A DNA stretch of 64,000 bases from Nocardioides rubriscoriae (GCF_008087085.1 NZ_VIYJ01000001.1:1-64000); one strand, 5' to 3'. Shown: positions 44,643-52,616, counted from the first letter of the stretch. Numbers and translations are program-made. Notes: generated from the letters alone by a model not told the origin.

Positions 44643-45110
44643 ATGACGCAGCCGCCCGACGAGAGCCCCGACTTCCTCGAGGGGCCGGTGTCACCCTCCG
44701 GCGAGCAGCCGTCCTACGGCGGAGAGCCGACCGGCCCCACTCACCCCTACGCCTCGCCGCCCGCGCCCGGCTACGCGCCGTACGCCCCGGCCCCGGGCAT
44801 GGCGGGCTACCCGTTCGCCCAGGCCCACGGCGGCGCCAACGTCGCGATGGGCCTCGGCATCGCCAGCGTGGTCTGCGCGGTGCTCACCCCGTTCGTGTGC
44901 GTCACGATGCCCGGCATCCTCACCGGCCCGTTCGCGATCGCGCTGGCCGTGCGCGCACGCAAGGAGATGAGCCAGCAGCCCGGGCTCTACCACAACGCCG
45001 GCGCCGCCACCGCCGGGCTGGTGACCGGCATCATCGGCACCGTCCTGGGCCTGCTGATGATCGCGTTGGTCGTCTTCGTCGTCGGAGTCCTCTTCTCGTT
45101 CGGTCCCTGA
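44643..45110 (+). CDS. DUF4190-type small membrane protein
   Basis: 155 residues. The first 60 are a Pro/Tyr/Gly-rich, disordered cytoplasmic region. Two hydrophobic hairpin helices (about 63-97 and 117-150) follow with the Asn-Val-Ala-Met-Gly-Leu-Gly-Ile-Ala-Ser pattern and Ala-Arg-Lys-Glu-Met between them, typical of DUF4190. Function unknown. CATGAT lies six bases before the ATG as a weak leaderless promoter inside the end of the previous gene. It converges on murB across six bases. Confidence 0.75.
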   Translation: MTQPPDESPDFLEGPVSPSGEQPSYGGEPTGPTHPYASPPAPGYAPYAPAPGMAGYPFAQAHGGANVAMGLGIASVVCAVLTPFVCVTMPGILTGPFAIALAVRARKEMSQQPGLYHNAGAATAGLVTGIIGTVLGLLMIALVVFVVGVLFSFGP

Positions 45111-45116
45111 CCCGCC

Positions 45117-46175
45117 TCAGAGGTCGCAGCCGACGAGGACCGGCTCGTTGACCAGCGTGATCCCGTACGCCGAGCGGACGCCGTCACGCACCGCGCGGGC
45201 CAGCGCCAGCAGCTCGTCGGTGCTCGCCCCACCGCGGTTGGTGAGGGCCAGCGTGTGCTTGCCCGAGACCGCGGCCCGGGCGCCGTCAGCCACGGCGTAG
45301 CCCTTGGTGAAGCCCGCGTGCTCGATGAGCCAGGCGGCGCTGGTCTTGACCAGCCCGTCGTCGGCCGGCCAGGAGGGGGCACCGTCGGGCACCTGGGCGG
45401 CCGGCAGCAACGGGTTGGTGAAGAACGAGCCGGCGCTCCACGTGTCGTGGTCGGAGGGGTCGAGGACCATCCCCTTGCCGCGGCGCAGCCCGAGCACCCC
45501 CGACCGCACCTCGCCGAGCGGCGCCCGCTGCCCGGGCTCGACCCCGAGGGTGCGGGCGAGCTCGGCGTAGGCGACCGGGGCGCCGAGGGCTGCGGGACCG
45601 GCGGCCGGGCCGCCGACGGAGAGCTGGAAGGTGACGTCGAGGACGACGTAGCGGCCGGGGTCGGCCTTGAAGCGCGAGTGGCGGTAGCCGAAGCCGCAGT
45701 CGGGACCGGCGAAGCTGCGCACGCCGCGCATGCGGCGGTCCCAGGCCCGCACCCGGGCGACGGTCTGGGCGACCTCCTGGCCGTAGGCGCCGACGTTCTG
45801 GACCGGGGTCGCGCCGACCGACCCGGGGATGCCCGAGAGCGCCTCGACGCCGACCCAGCCGCGCTCGACGGCGTGGGCGACGAAGGCGTCCCAGTCCTCG
45901 CCCGCGGCCACGGTGACGAGCACTCCCCCGCAGGTGGGGTCGCTGCCCTCGTGGTCGGCGGTGACGCCGCGCGTGGCGACCTCGACGACGGTGCCGTCGA
46001 AGCCGGCGTCGGCGACGACCAGGTTGCTCCCGCCGCCCAGCACGAGCACGGGCTCGCCGGCCACGTCGGCGCGGCCGACCGCCTCGACCAGCTCGGACTC
46101 GGTGGTGGCCGTGACCCAGCGGCGGGCGGGACCGCCGAGGCGCAGCGTGGTGTGGTCGCGCAGGAGCTCAGTCAC
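45117..46175 (-). CDS. murB: UDP-N-acetylenolpyruvoylglucosamine reductase
   Basis: 352 residues. FAD-binding Val-Leu-Gly-Gly-Gly-Ser-Asn-Leu-Val near residue 45, Ile-Pro-Gly-Ser-Val-Gly-Ala-Thr-Pro-Val-Gln-Asn-Val-Gly-Ala-Tyr-Gly near 118, Tyr-Arg-His-Ser-Arg-Phe near 164, the catalytic Ser in Ala-Gly-Ser-Phe-Phe-Thr-Asn-Pro near 248 and the final Glu in Asn-Glu-Pro-Val-Leu-Val show a complete MurB. It makes UDP-N-acetylmuramate for peptidoglycan. The GTG overlaps the MaoC gene by eight bases, so murB ends that operon. Confidence 0.95.
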   Translation of the reverse strand: MTELLRDHTTLRLGGPARRWVTATTESELVEAVGRADVAGEPVLVLGGGSNLVVADAGFDGTVVEVATRGVTADHEGSDPTCGGVLVTVAAGEDWDAFVAHAVERGWVGVEALSGIPGSVGATPVQNVGAYGQEVAQTVARVRAWDRRMRGVRSFAGPDCGFGYRHSRFKADPGRYVVLDVTFQLSVGGPAAGPAALGAPVAYAELARTLGVEPGQRAPLGEVRSGVLGLRRGKGMVLDPSDHDTWSAGSFFTNPLLPAAQVPDGAPSWPADDGLVKTSAAWLIEHAGFTKGYAVADGARAAVSGKHTLALTNRGGASTDELLALARAVRDGVRSAYGITLVNEPVLVGCDL

Positions 46176-46539
46176 GCAGCGTCACCTGGCAACGACCCAG
46201 GACGGTGACACCCTCGCAGGTGACCGTGACCGCGAGGGTGCGGTCGTCCTTGCGCACGCCGCTGACCTCGACGTCGACGCCCTCCACGGGCACGACGACG
46301 GGCTTGGTGAACTTCGCCCCGATGGTCGCGATCCGCCCCCGCTCGCCGACCTGCTCGTCGACGTAGCGGGCGGCCAGGGCCAGGGTGTACATCCCGTGGG
46401 CGATGACGCCCGGAAGCCCGACCGCGCGGGCGACCTGCTCGTCCTGGTGGATCGGGTTGTGGTCACCACTCGCCGCGGCGTAGGCGACCAGCGCCTCGCG
46501 GGTGACCCGGTAGGTCACGGCGGCCAGCGCGTCGCTCAC
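46168..46539 (-). CDS. MaoC-like (R)-hydratase, HadB-like
   Basis: 123 residues, a single hot-dog fold with the catalytic Asp-His pair in Asp-His-Asn-Pro-Ile-His near residue 25 and the hydratase-2 motif Gly-Val-Ile-Ala-His-Gly-Met near 45. In mycobacteria the matching genes in the same place (Rv0635-Rv0636, beside rpmG2) encode HadA and HadB, the beta-hydroxyacyl-ACP dehydratases of FAS-II. Here the role is an acyl-CoA or acyl-ACP hydratase. GTG start overlapping the previous TGA. Confidence 0.85.
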   Translation of the reverse strand: MSDALAAVTYRVTREALVAYAAASGDHNPIHQDEQVARAVGLPGVIAHGMYTLALAARYVDEQVGERGRIATIGAKFTKPVVVPVEGVDVEVSGVRKDDRTLAVTVTCEGVTVLGRCQVTLRD

Positions 46540-46943
46540 GAGCCCTCCTCGGGGCCCCGGTGGACCAGGGTGGCGGTGCCGGTGCACACCAGCGCCCCGT
46601 CGGCGTCGGTGACCTCGCTGCTGGTGGCGATGATGTCGTTGCCGCCGATCGAGCGCACGCTCGCGACGCTCAGGGCGACGGTGAGCACGTCACCGGGCAC
46701 CACGGGCCGCTCGTGGCGGAACTCCTGGGCACCGTGGACGATGCGCGACAGGTCGAGGGCCTCGGCCTCGAGGAACCCCATCATCGCCGTGAAGGCCGGC
46801 ACGATCGGGTAGGTCGCCGGCGCCGGACCTGCGTCGTACGACGCCCCGGTGGCCTCCACGAACGTGCGGACGGAGTCGGTGGTGACCTCGTGGGGCGGGG
46901 CCGGCGGATAGCTGCGGCCGACGATCTCGGGGTCCAGAGGCAT
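46536..46943 (-). CDS. MaoC N-terminal-type dehydratase subunit, HadA-like
   Basis: 135 residues, hot-dog fold of the FAS1-DH/MaoC_dehydrat_N type: Ile-Val-Pro-Ala-Phe near residue 47, the Gly-Ala-Gln-Glu-Phe block near 72 and Arg-Pro-Val-Val-Pro-Gly-Asp near 80. It lacks the Asp-His catalytic pair of its partner, as HadA does, and would form the substrate-binding half of a heterodimer. First gene of the hadA-hadB-murB-like operon, with a leaderless ATG. Confidence 0.85.
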   Translation of the reverse strand: MPLDPEIVGRSYPPAPPHEVTTDSVRTFVEATGASYDAGPAPATYPIVPAFTAMMGFLEAEALDLSRIVHGAQEFRHERPVVPGDVLTVALSVASVRSIGGNDIIATSSEVTDADGALVCTGTATLVHRGPEEGS

Positions 46944-46949
46944 GAGTCG

Positions 46950-46955
46950 AACCTA
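46950..46955 (-). promoter_or_regulatory. -10 box of the MaoC-murB operon (leaderless)
   Basis: TAGGTT on the minus strand, six bases, then ATG at 46943. Confidence 0.6.
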
Positions 46956-46986
46956 GCGGTTCGCGCAGGCCCCGCCGAACGCGAAA

Positions 46987-47016
46987 GACCCGCCGTCCCG
47001 GTGCGGGAGGCGGGTC
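46987..47016 (-). terminator. Terminator after rpmG
   Basis: Stem GACCCGCC (46987-46994) with GGCGGGTC (47009-47016), continued by TCCCG/CGGGA after a single-base bulge; on the minus strand it is followed by TTTCGCG. It lies 22 bases after the rpmG stop. Confidence 0.8.
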
Positions 47017-47038
47017 GTCCGACGACGGCGGTGCGGTG

Positions 47039-47209
47039 TCAGCGGGTCTCGCGGTGCGCGGTGTGCTTGCGGCAGCGCGGGCAGAACTTGTTGAGCTCGA
47101 GCCGGTCGGGGTCGTTGCGCCGGTTCTTCTTGGAGATGTAGTTGCGCTCCTTGCACTCGGTGCAGGCGAGCGTGATCTTGGGGCGGACGTCTGAGGACTT
47201 GCTGGCCAC
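47039..47209 (-). CDS. rpmG: 50S ribosomal protein L33
   Basis: 56 residues from GTG. It has the [16 protein letters not shown] start and a Cys-Pro-Arg-Cys pair later, so this is the zinc-binding (C+) form with four Cys. It sits between the MaoC genes and tRNA-Met/tRNA-Thr, the same order as mycobacterial rpmG2. Too short for many gene finders but certain from the motif. Confidence 0.97.
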   Translation of the reverse strand: MASKSSDVRPKITLACTECKERNYISKKNRRNDPDRLELNKFCPRCRKHTAHRETR

Positions 47210-47259
47210 GATGGTTCCTCTGCCGGACTGGATGTGATGGATGCTTCGGGAAGTGCTGG

Positions 47260-47333
47260 TAGCGGGAGCGGGACTCGAACCCGCGACACCACGATTATGA
47301 GTCGTGTGCTCTAACCACCTGAGCTACCCCGCC
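47260..47333 (-). tRNA. tRNA-Met (CAT), elongator
   Basis: 74 nt. Anticodon arm ACGACTCATAATCGT with anticodon CAT, T arm GCGGGTTCGAGTCCCGC, D arm TAGCTCAGGTGGTTAGAGC. The acceptor has G-T wobble pairs at both ends. It lacks the C-A mismatch of initiators, so it is the elongator. Confidence 0.92.
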
Positions 47334-47350
47334 GTGGTGCGAGTGGTGAG

Positions 47351-47423
47351 AGCCCCTTTACGGAATCGAACCGTAGACCTTCTCCTTACCATGGAGACGC
47401 TCTGCCGACTGAGCTAAAGGGGC
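47351..47423 (-). tRNA. tRNA-Thr (GGT)
   Basis: 73 nt. Acceptor GCCCCTT pairs with AAGGGGC; the anticodon loop ATGGTAA between TCTCC/GGAGA gives anticodon GGT. T arm ACGGTTCGATTCCGT. First of the tRNA-Thr, tRNA-Met, rpmG transcript. Confidence 0.96.
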
Positions 47424-47434
47424 AACGACGAAGA

Positions 47435-47440
47435 ACGATA
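47435..47440 (-). promoter_or_regulatory. Extended -10 promoter of tRNA-Thr, tRNA-Met and rpmG
   Basis: TATCGT on the minus strand preceded by TGTG, ending 11 bases before the mature 5' end of tRNA-Thr. The ten bases TGTGTATCGT are identical to the rpoBC promoter. No good -35 is visible. The remaining gap to 47543 shows nothing else. Confidence 0.6.
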
Positions 47441-47543
47441 CACATGGGTCCGACCAACCGTGAAATCGGTCCCGGATCCCTGTCGCTGAGCGGGTCCGCG
47501 GCGCCCGTGGCGAACGCGGTCGCGGTGCGGCAGGAGCGTGGTC

Positions 47544-48953
47544 TCAGGGCTGCAGTACGGCGAACGGGCGCGCCTCCTCGAGCTCGTAGGCGAGCTCGAG
47601 CAGCACCGACTCGTGGCCGGCCCCGGCGCCGAGCATCATCCCGACCGGGAGCCCCTCGGCCGAGGTCGCCAGCGGCAGCGAGATGGCCGGGTCGCCGGTC
47701 GCGTTCTGCCACGGCGTGAACGCGACCCACTCGCGCAGCCGCTCGATGACGGTCTCGTAGGGCTGGGTGGGGTCGAGGTGGCCCAGGCGGGGCGTGACCG
47801 CGCCCAGGGTGGGCGTCAGCGTGACGTCGTAGGACGTGTGGAAGGCGGCCGCGAGTGAGGTCGACCGCTTCAGCCGCCGCACCGCCCCGGGCAGCCGGTG
47901 CAGCTGGCGGGTGGCGTGGCGCGCGAGGCCGTGGGTGAGGTTGTCGAGCCGGGTGGGGTCCCAGGTGCGCCCGTGGTGGCGGCGCCCGGTGCGCACCAGG
48001 AACAGCGCCAGCGTGGCCCAGTAGAGCAGGAAGTCGTCGGCGAAGTCGTCGGGCGCCGGCGCCCGGACCTCGTCGACGCGGTGGCCGAGCTCCTCGAGCA
48101 GCGCGGCCGTCCTGCGGGTGAGGTCGGCGACCTCCGGGGAGGCCCCGGCACCCGCGCCGGTCGTGTCGAGCGCCACCCGCAGGCGCTTGCGCCCGGGGCG
48201 GGTGATGTCGCCGACCGGCGGCAGCGACAGGTTGCGGTAGACGTGCTCGGCCTCGCGGAAGAAGGCGGCGGTGTCGCGCACGCTGCGGGTGAGCACACCG
48301 TCGGCGACGATGCGCACCGGCATCTCGCGCAGCGTCTTGTCCTGCGCCAGCCGGCCCCGGGTGGGCTTGAGCCCGACGAGCCCGTTGACCGCGGCGGGGA
48401 TGCGGATGGAGCCGCCACCGTCGTTGGCGTGGGCGAGCGGGAGCGCCCCCGAGGCCACCAGGGCGGCCGCGCCGGCCGACGAGGCGCCGGCCGGGTGGTC
48501 CAGCGACCACGGCGAGCGGACCGGCCCGAGGCGGGGGTGCTCGGCGACGGCCGAGAAGCCGTACTCGGACAGCTGGCTCTTGCCCAGCGCGACCAGGCCG
48601 GTCGCGAGGTACATCCGGGCGAAGTCACCGTCGGACCGCGCCGGTCGACCGACCCAGGCGTCGGCACCCTCGCGCGTCGGCATGCCCGCGACGTCGCAGT
48701 TGTCCTTGACCACGGTCGGGACGCCGGCGAAGAACCCGCCGCGCGGGTCGCGCGCCTCGACGCGGGCCCGGTCGAAGGCGGTGAAGGCCATGGCGCCGAG
48801 GTGCTCGTCGACGGCCTGCACGCGGGCGACGGCCGCCTCGACCACCTCGACGACCCCGACCTCGCCGCCCTGGATCGCGGCCACCAGGCCGATCGTGTCG
48901 AGCGCGCCCAGGGCGTCGTCGGTGACCGCGCTGACGCGGCGTGCGGGCTCCAT
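47544..48953 (-). CDS. Amidase of the amidase-signature family
   Basis: 469 residues. The Ser-cisSer-Lys triad is visible: Lys in Val-Val-Lys-Asp-Asn near residue 80, Ser in Gly-Gly-Gly-Ser-Ile-Arg-Ile-Pro near 177, and the nucleophile region Pro-Ala-Gly-Ala-Ser-Ser-Ala-Gly near 153, where the usual Gly-Gly-Ser-Ser-Gly-Gly has changed two Gly to Ala. It hydrolyses an unknown amide; GatA is excluded because GatB/C are absent and the sequence fits the 6-aminohexanoate/nylonase-like branch better. TAGCGT lies eight bases before the ATG at 48953. Confidence 0.85.
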   Translation of the reverse strand: MEPARRVSAVTDDALGALDTIGLVAAIQGGEVGVVEVVEAAVARVQAVDEHLGAMAFTAFDRARVEARDPRGGFFAGVPTVVKDNCDVAGMPTREGADAWVGRPARSDGDFARMYLATGLVALGKSQLSEYGFSAVAEHPRLGPVRSPWSLDHPAGASSAGAAALVASGALPLAHANDGGGSIRIPAAVNGLVGLKPTRGRLAQDKTLREMPVRIVADGVLTRSVRDTAAFFREAEHVYRNLSLPPVGDITRPGRKRLRVALDTTGAGAGASPEVADLTRRTAALLEELGHRVDEVRAPAPDDFADDFLLYWATLALFLVRTGRRHHGRTWDPTRLDNLTHGLARHATRQLHRLPGAVRRLKRSTSLAAAFHTSYDVTLTPTLGAVTPRLGHLDPTQPYETVIERLREWVAFTPWQNATGDPAISLPLATSAEGLPVGMMLGAGAGHESVLLELAYELEEARPFAVLQP

Positions 48954-48964
48954 GGGCCAGGACG

Positions 48965-49549
48965 CTAGCGGGCCGACGCTGCCCTGCGGAAGCAGTCGTC
49001 GAGGTGCGGGTCGAACAGGCCGACGGCCTCCATCAGCGCATACATCGTGGTGGGTCCGACGAAGACGAACCCGGCCTTCTTCAGCGCCTTCGACAACGCC
49101 GCGGACTCGGTCGACGTGGTGGGCATCGCGTCGGTGTCGGCGTAGGTCGGCGGCTGCGCCGGTGCGTAGGACAGCACGAACGCCTCGAGCCCGACACCCT
49201 CGCGCAGCCCGAGCGTCGCCCGGGCGTTGGTGACCGCCGCCGAAATCTTGAGGCGGTTGCGCACGATCCGTGCGTCCTGCATGAGGCGGGCCTGGTCGGC
49301 GTCGTCGAAGGCCGCGACGAGCTCCGCGTCGAAGCCGCGGAAGACCTCGCGGAACGCCTCGCGCTTGGCGAGGATGGTCGACCAGGACAGCCCGGACTGG
49401 AAGGCCTCGAGGGTCAGTCGTTCGAGGTAGGCCGACTCGCCGTGGACGCGGGCGCCCCACTCGGTGTCGTGGTAGTCGCGCATCGGCCCGGGTGCGGCAC
49501 CGGCCCAGGGGCAGCGTGCGACGCCGTCGTCACCGACCAGTGGTCCCAT
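48965..49549 (-). CDS. tag: DNA-3-methyladenine glycosylase I
   Basis: 194 residues. The Cys-Pro-Trp-Ala (zinc-binding Cys) start, Tyr-His-Asp-Thr-Glu-Trp-Gly near residue 28, Leu-Glu-Ala-Phe-Gln-Ser-Gly-Leu-Ser-Trp near 50, and Phe-Val-Gly-Pro-Thr-Thr-Met-Tyr-Ala near 165 identify the Tag family, which excises 3-methyladenine. The later zinc-binding residues (His, Cys near Asp-Pro-His-Leu-Asp-Asp-Cys) are present. It diverges from the lipoprotein gene with only 39 bp between starts. Confidence 0.95.
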   Translation of the reverse strand: MGPLVGDDGVARCPWAGAAPGPMRDYHDTEWGARVHGESAYLERLTLEAFQSGLSWSTILAKREAFREVFRGFDAELVAAFDDADQARLMQDARIVRNRLKISAAVTNARATLGLREGVGLEAFVLSYAPAQPPTYADTDAMPTTSTESAALSKALKKAGFVFVGPTTMYALMEAVGLFDPHLDDCFRRAASAR

Positions 49550-49576
49550 GCCCCGATCCTGCCCGATCGGGCCCTC

Positions 49577-49582
49577 TATGCT
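49577..49582 (+). promoter_or_regulatory. -10 box of the lipoprotein gene (leaderless)
   Basis: TATGCT, six bases, then GTG at 49589. Confidence 0.6.
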
Positions 49583-49588
49583 GCGCCG

Positions 49589-50479
49589 GTGCCCCTGCGT
49601 CGCCCGGTCGTCGTCCTGCTGGCGCTCGTGACGTCGGTCGCGCTGGCCGGGTGCTCGGGCGACGACGGCCAGGACCCGGGCGACGGCGCCGCTGGTCCGG
49701 GCGCGACCGCCACACCCACGGCGGTCGGCCAGCCACCGCTGGTGGAGGTGCTCGACGCGGGCTCGGGCGACCGCCGGGTGCTGGCCCTCGGCCCGACCTA
49801 CGGCGCGACCTCCGACGCCTCGCTCGCGATCACGCAACAGGTCGTGCGTGACGAGGCGGCCACCGCGGTGCCGCCGGTCACGGTGCCGTTCGTCGTCGCC
49901 GTCACCGGGGTCGACGGGTCCGAGATCACCACCAGCCAGACCTACGCCAAGCCCTCCGTGGACGCCACGGGGCTCAGGCCCGCCGACGTGCGGGGGGTCG
50001 AGCAGGCGCTCGCACCACTGGCGGGCACGACGTCGACGCTGGTCGTCCGTCGCGACGGCACCACCGTCGAGGCCACCAGCGGCACCGACGCCGCCGGGCA
50101 GGTCGACGCCCAGCTGCGCGACCTGGTGCCCGTCCTGCCGACCCGGCAGGTCGGCGTCGGGGCCAGCTGGACGGCGAGCTCGGTCGGCGAGGTCGACGGC
50201 GCCGTGGTCGACCAGGTGGCGACGTACACCCTGGAGTCGCTCGAGGACGACCGCTACGTCATCAACGTGACGATCGACCGGACCTACCGCGCCGGAGAGG
50301 TCGAGGGGGTCGAGGTGCGCTCGGGCCGTAGCACCGTGACCGCCCGCCTCAGAGGGTCGCTGGACCGGGTACTGCCCGACACCGCCACCGGCAACGTCTC
50401 GACCCAGGTCTCCTACGTCGTGCAGCGCCAGGTCACCGAGGTGCAGACGACGGTGGCCCTCGCGCTCACGGGGTCCTGA
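49589..50479 (+). CDS. Lipoprotein of unknown function
   Basis: 296 residues from GTG. Signal peptide with lipobox Leu-Ala-Gly-Cys at about residues 18-21, then a Gly/Asp/Thr-rich tether. The extracytoplasmic domain of about 240 residues is beta-rich with repeated Val/Thr strands (Val-Pro-Phe-Val-Val-Ala-Val, Thr-Ser-Thr-Leu-Val-Val-Arg, Gly-Ala-Ser-Trp-Thr-Ala) and no Cys. It resembles DUF6263-like or other actinobacterial lipoproteins only loosely. The end overlaps the histidine kinase gene by 14 bases in convergent orientation. Confidence 0.75.
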   Translation: MPLRRPVVVLLALVTSVALAGCSGDDGQDPGDGAAGPGATATPTAVGQPPLVEVLDAGSGDRRVLALGPTYGATSDASLAITQQVVRDEAATAVPPVTVPFVVAVTGVDGSEITTSQTYAKPSVDATGLRPADVRGVEQALAPLAGTTSTLVVRRDGTTVEATSGTDAAGQVDAQLRDLVPVLPTRQVGVGASWTASSVGEVDGAVVDQVATYTLESLEDDRYVINVTIDRTYRAGEVEGVEVRSGRSTVTARLRGSLDRVLPDTATGNVSTQVSYVVQRQVTEVQTTVALALTGS

Positions 50480-51620
50480 GCGGCAGCACGAACGCGAAGG
50501 TGCTCCCGTGCCCCGGGCGGCTGGACACCACGAGCTCGCCGCCCATGAGGGTCACCAGCCGGCGGGAGATGGCCAGGCCGAGCCCGGTCCCGCCGTACTC
50601 GCGGGTCACCGAGGAGTCGGCCTGCTCGAACATCTCGAAGACCACCTCCTGCAGGTCGGGGCTGAGCCCGATGCCGGTGTCGATGACCTCGAAGCGGACC
50701 CCGACGACGCCGTCGCCGACGGGCTCGCCGCTGACGCGGACCTCGATCCGCCCGGCGTGGGTGAACTTGTAGGCGTTGTCGACGAGGTTGGTGAGCACCT
50801 GGGCGATGCGCTCGGCGTCGCCCACGAACTGACGCGGCAGGCCGGGGTCGACGGCGCACCCGAAGGCCAGCCCCTTGTCCTCGACCGAGCTGCGGACGAT
50901 GAGCACGGTCTCGAGGACGAGGTCGGACAGGACGAAGGGCACCGCGACGATCTCGGCCCGGCCCGACCCCAACCGCGAGAAGTCGAGGATCTCGTTGACC
51001 AGCCGGAGCAGCCGCTCGCCCGCCCGCTCCATCATGGTGACGAGCTGCTGCTGCTGCGTGCTCAGCCCGGAGTCGGCGAGCATCTCCGCCGCCGCGAGCA
51101 CACTGGTGAGCGGGGTCCGGATCTCGTGGCTCATCGTCGCCAGGAAGGCGGTCTTGGCCTCGTTGGCGCTCTCGGCCTCCCGGCGGGCGGCGGCGAGCGT
51201 CTGCTGGAACTGCTTGCGCCCGGTGATGTCCTCGGCGATGCCGTAGATCTCGACGACCTCGTCGTCGACCACGATCGGCAACCCGATGATCTCGAGCTCG
51301 CCCTCACCGCCGTCGGGGTGACGGAAGCGGACCTCGAAGGTGCTGGGCCGTCGCTGCAGCAGACCGGCGAAGTGCTCCATCGCCCGCGGGACGTCGTCGT
51401 CGATGAGCAGCTCGGTGAACGAGCGACCCAGGACGTCGTCGGCCGCGTAGCCCCCGGCGAGCTTGAGCGCCTCGTCGTTGACCGCGGTGAACCGGCCCTC
51501 GAGGTCGAGCGAGAACACCCCGTCGGGGTGGTACTCCGACAGCGAGTCGAGCCGGGCCTCGATCAACCGGGAGGACCAGTCGCCGCCCGCCCGTGCGCGG
51601 CGGTCCGGAGCGGAGGTCAA
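50466..51620 (-). CDS. PAS-domain sensor histidine kinase (cytoplasmic)
   Basis: 384 residues. A PAS domain (about 25-140, Gly-Val-Phe-Ser-Leu-Asp-Leu-Glu-Gly) with PAC end Glu-Asp-Ile-Thr-Gly-Arg-Lys is followed by HisKA with Ser-His-Glu-Ile-Arg-Thr-Pro-Leu near residue 165 (phosphorylated His). HATPase follows with the N box Asn-Leu-Val-Asp-Asn-Ala-Tyr-Lys-Phe, Asp-Thr-Gly-Ile-Gly and Gly-Gly-Thr-Gly-Leu-Gly-Leu. It has no membrane helix and no response-regulator partner nearby. The start is a TTG that overlaps the pirin TGA (TTGA), so the two are coupled; a few codons of uncertainty remain. Confidence 0.88.
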   Translation of the reverse strand: MTSAPDRRARAGGDWSSRLIEARLDSLSEYHPDGVFSLDLEGRFTAVNDEALKLAGGYAADDVLGRSFTELLIDDDVPRAMEHFAGLLQRRPSTFEVRFRHPDGGEGELEIIGLPIVVDDEVVEIYGIAEDITGRKQFQQTLAAARREAESANEAKTAFLATMSHEIRTPLTSVLAAAEMLADSGLSTQQQQLVTMMERAGERLLRLVNEILDFSRLGSGRAEIVAVPFVLSDLVLETVLIVRSSVEDKGLAFGCAVDPGLPRQFVGDAERIAQVLTNLVDNAYKFTHAGRIEVRVSGEPVGDGVVGVRFEVIDTGIGLSPDLQEVVFEMFEQADSSVTREYGGTGLGLAISRRLVTLMGGELVVSSRPGHGSTFAFVLPLRTP

Positions 51621-52588
51621 CGGCGCTCCCTCAACCGCACCCGGGGCAGCTCCGGCGCCGGGATCGGGGCGCGGTCGTCACCGACCGGGACGCCGAACCG
51701 CCCGTCGACGTAGGTCGCCTGGTCGGCGCCGCCGTGGATCTGGGCCTGCCACGCGTCGCGGAAGCCGACGACCTCGTCGTGGGTGCGGCCGACGAAGTTC
51801 CACCACATCACGATCGACTCGCCGAACGGGGGGCCGCCGAGGAGGAGCACCCGGGCCGGCTCGTCGCCGGCCTCGAGGTCGAGCCGGGTGGTGCCGGGCG
51901 GCACGTAGACGAGGTCGTGGGCGGCGGCCTCGTGGCCGGTGACCCGGAGCGCGCCCGCGTCGACGAGGACGCCGTGCTCGAAGTCGGGGTCGACCTCGAG
52001 GGGCACGCGCGCCCCGGCCTGCAGGGTCAGCTCGGCGCCGAGCAGCGGGGTCGCCGTCGGCACCGGGGACGTGACGCCGAGCAGGGAGCCGAGGAACACG
52101 CGGGCGTCGTAGGCCTCGCCCCGCACGGGAGGTGGCACGTGGTGGGTGAAGCCGGGCGCGCCGTCGCGTGCGGCCTCGGGGAGCGCGACCCAGAGCTGGA
52201 CGCCGTGCAGGGTGGTGGTCGCAGCGGTCGAGACCTCGGAGTGGCTGATGCCGCGGCCTGCGCTCATCAGGTTGACCTCGCCGGGCCGGACCAGGGCGTG
52301 GTGGCCGGCGCTGTCGCGGTGCTCGATCTCGCCGGCGAACAGCCAGCTGACGGTCTGCAGCCCCGTGTGGGGGTGCGGCGGGACCACCATCGCGACCTCG
52401 TCGGGACCGTAGTGGTCCACGAAGCACCAGGCCCCGATGAGGCTGCGCTGACGTGAGGGCAGGGTGCGTCGTACGGTCATCGCGCGCGGCCCCCCGAGGG
52501 GCACCGCGCGGGGTCGGATGACCTCGACGCCGGCCGTCGGGCCGGCGGCGCAGGTGACCTCGTGGGGATCTCGGTCGAGCGCACTCAC
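51617..52588 (-). CDS. Pirin family protein
   Basis: 323 residues from GTG at 52588. Bicupin with the pirin N-terminal motif Phe-Val-Asp-His-Tyr-Gly-Pro, metal-binding Pro-His-Pro-His-Thr-Gly-Leu-Gln-Thr-Val near residue 71 with His and Glu (Gly-Glu-Ile-Glu-His-Arg-Asp), and Gly-Arg-Gly-Ile-Ser-His-Ser-Glu. The C-terminal cupin is also intact. Pirins bind iron and are quercetinase-like or redox regulators. CACACT lies six bases before the start as a weak leaderless promoter. Co-transcribed with the histidine kinase. Confidence 0.9.
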   Translation of the reverse strand: MSALDRDPHEVTCAAGPTAGVEVIRPRAVPLGGPRAMTVRRTLPSRQRSLIGAWCFVDHYGPDEVAMVVPPHPHTGLQTVSWLFAGEIEHRDSAGHHALVRPGEVNLMSAGRGISHSEVSTAATTTLHGVQLWVALPEAARDGAPGFTHHVPPPVRGEAYDARVFLGSLLGVTSPVPTATPLLGAELTLQAGARVPLEVDPDFEHGVLVDAGALRVTGHEAAAHDLVYVPPGTTRLDLEAGDEPARVLLLGGPPFGESIVMWWNFVGRTHDEVVGFRDAWQAQIHGGADQATYVDGRFGVPVGDDRAPIPAPELPRVRLRERR

Positions 52589-52616
52589 GGGGCTAGTGTG
52601 ACACCTCTTGCCACCG

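Noticed and set aside
44653-45110. Second Pro-rich membrane protein pair as a paralogous duplication with 55203-55994
   Set aside because: Both have Pro/Tyr/Gly-rich tails but different helix patterns and no alignable core; this is convergent composition.
42139-47423. Integrated element or attachment site at the tRNA genes
   Set aside because: No integrase, direct repeat of a tRNA 3' end, or change in gene type is visible near the three tRNA genes.
47544-48953. GatA subunit of the amidotransferase
   Set aside because: No gatC or gatB nearby, the nucleophile loop has Ala substitutions, and length and C-terminus fit general amidases better.
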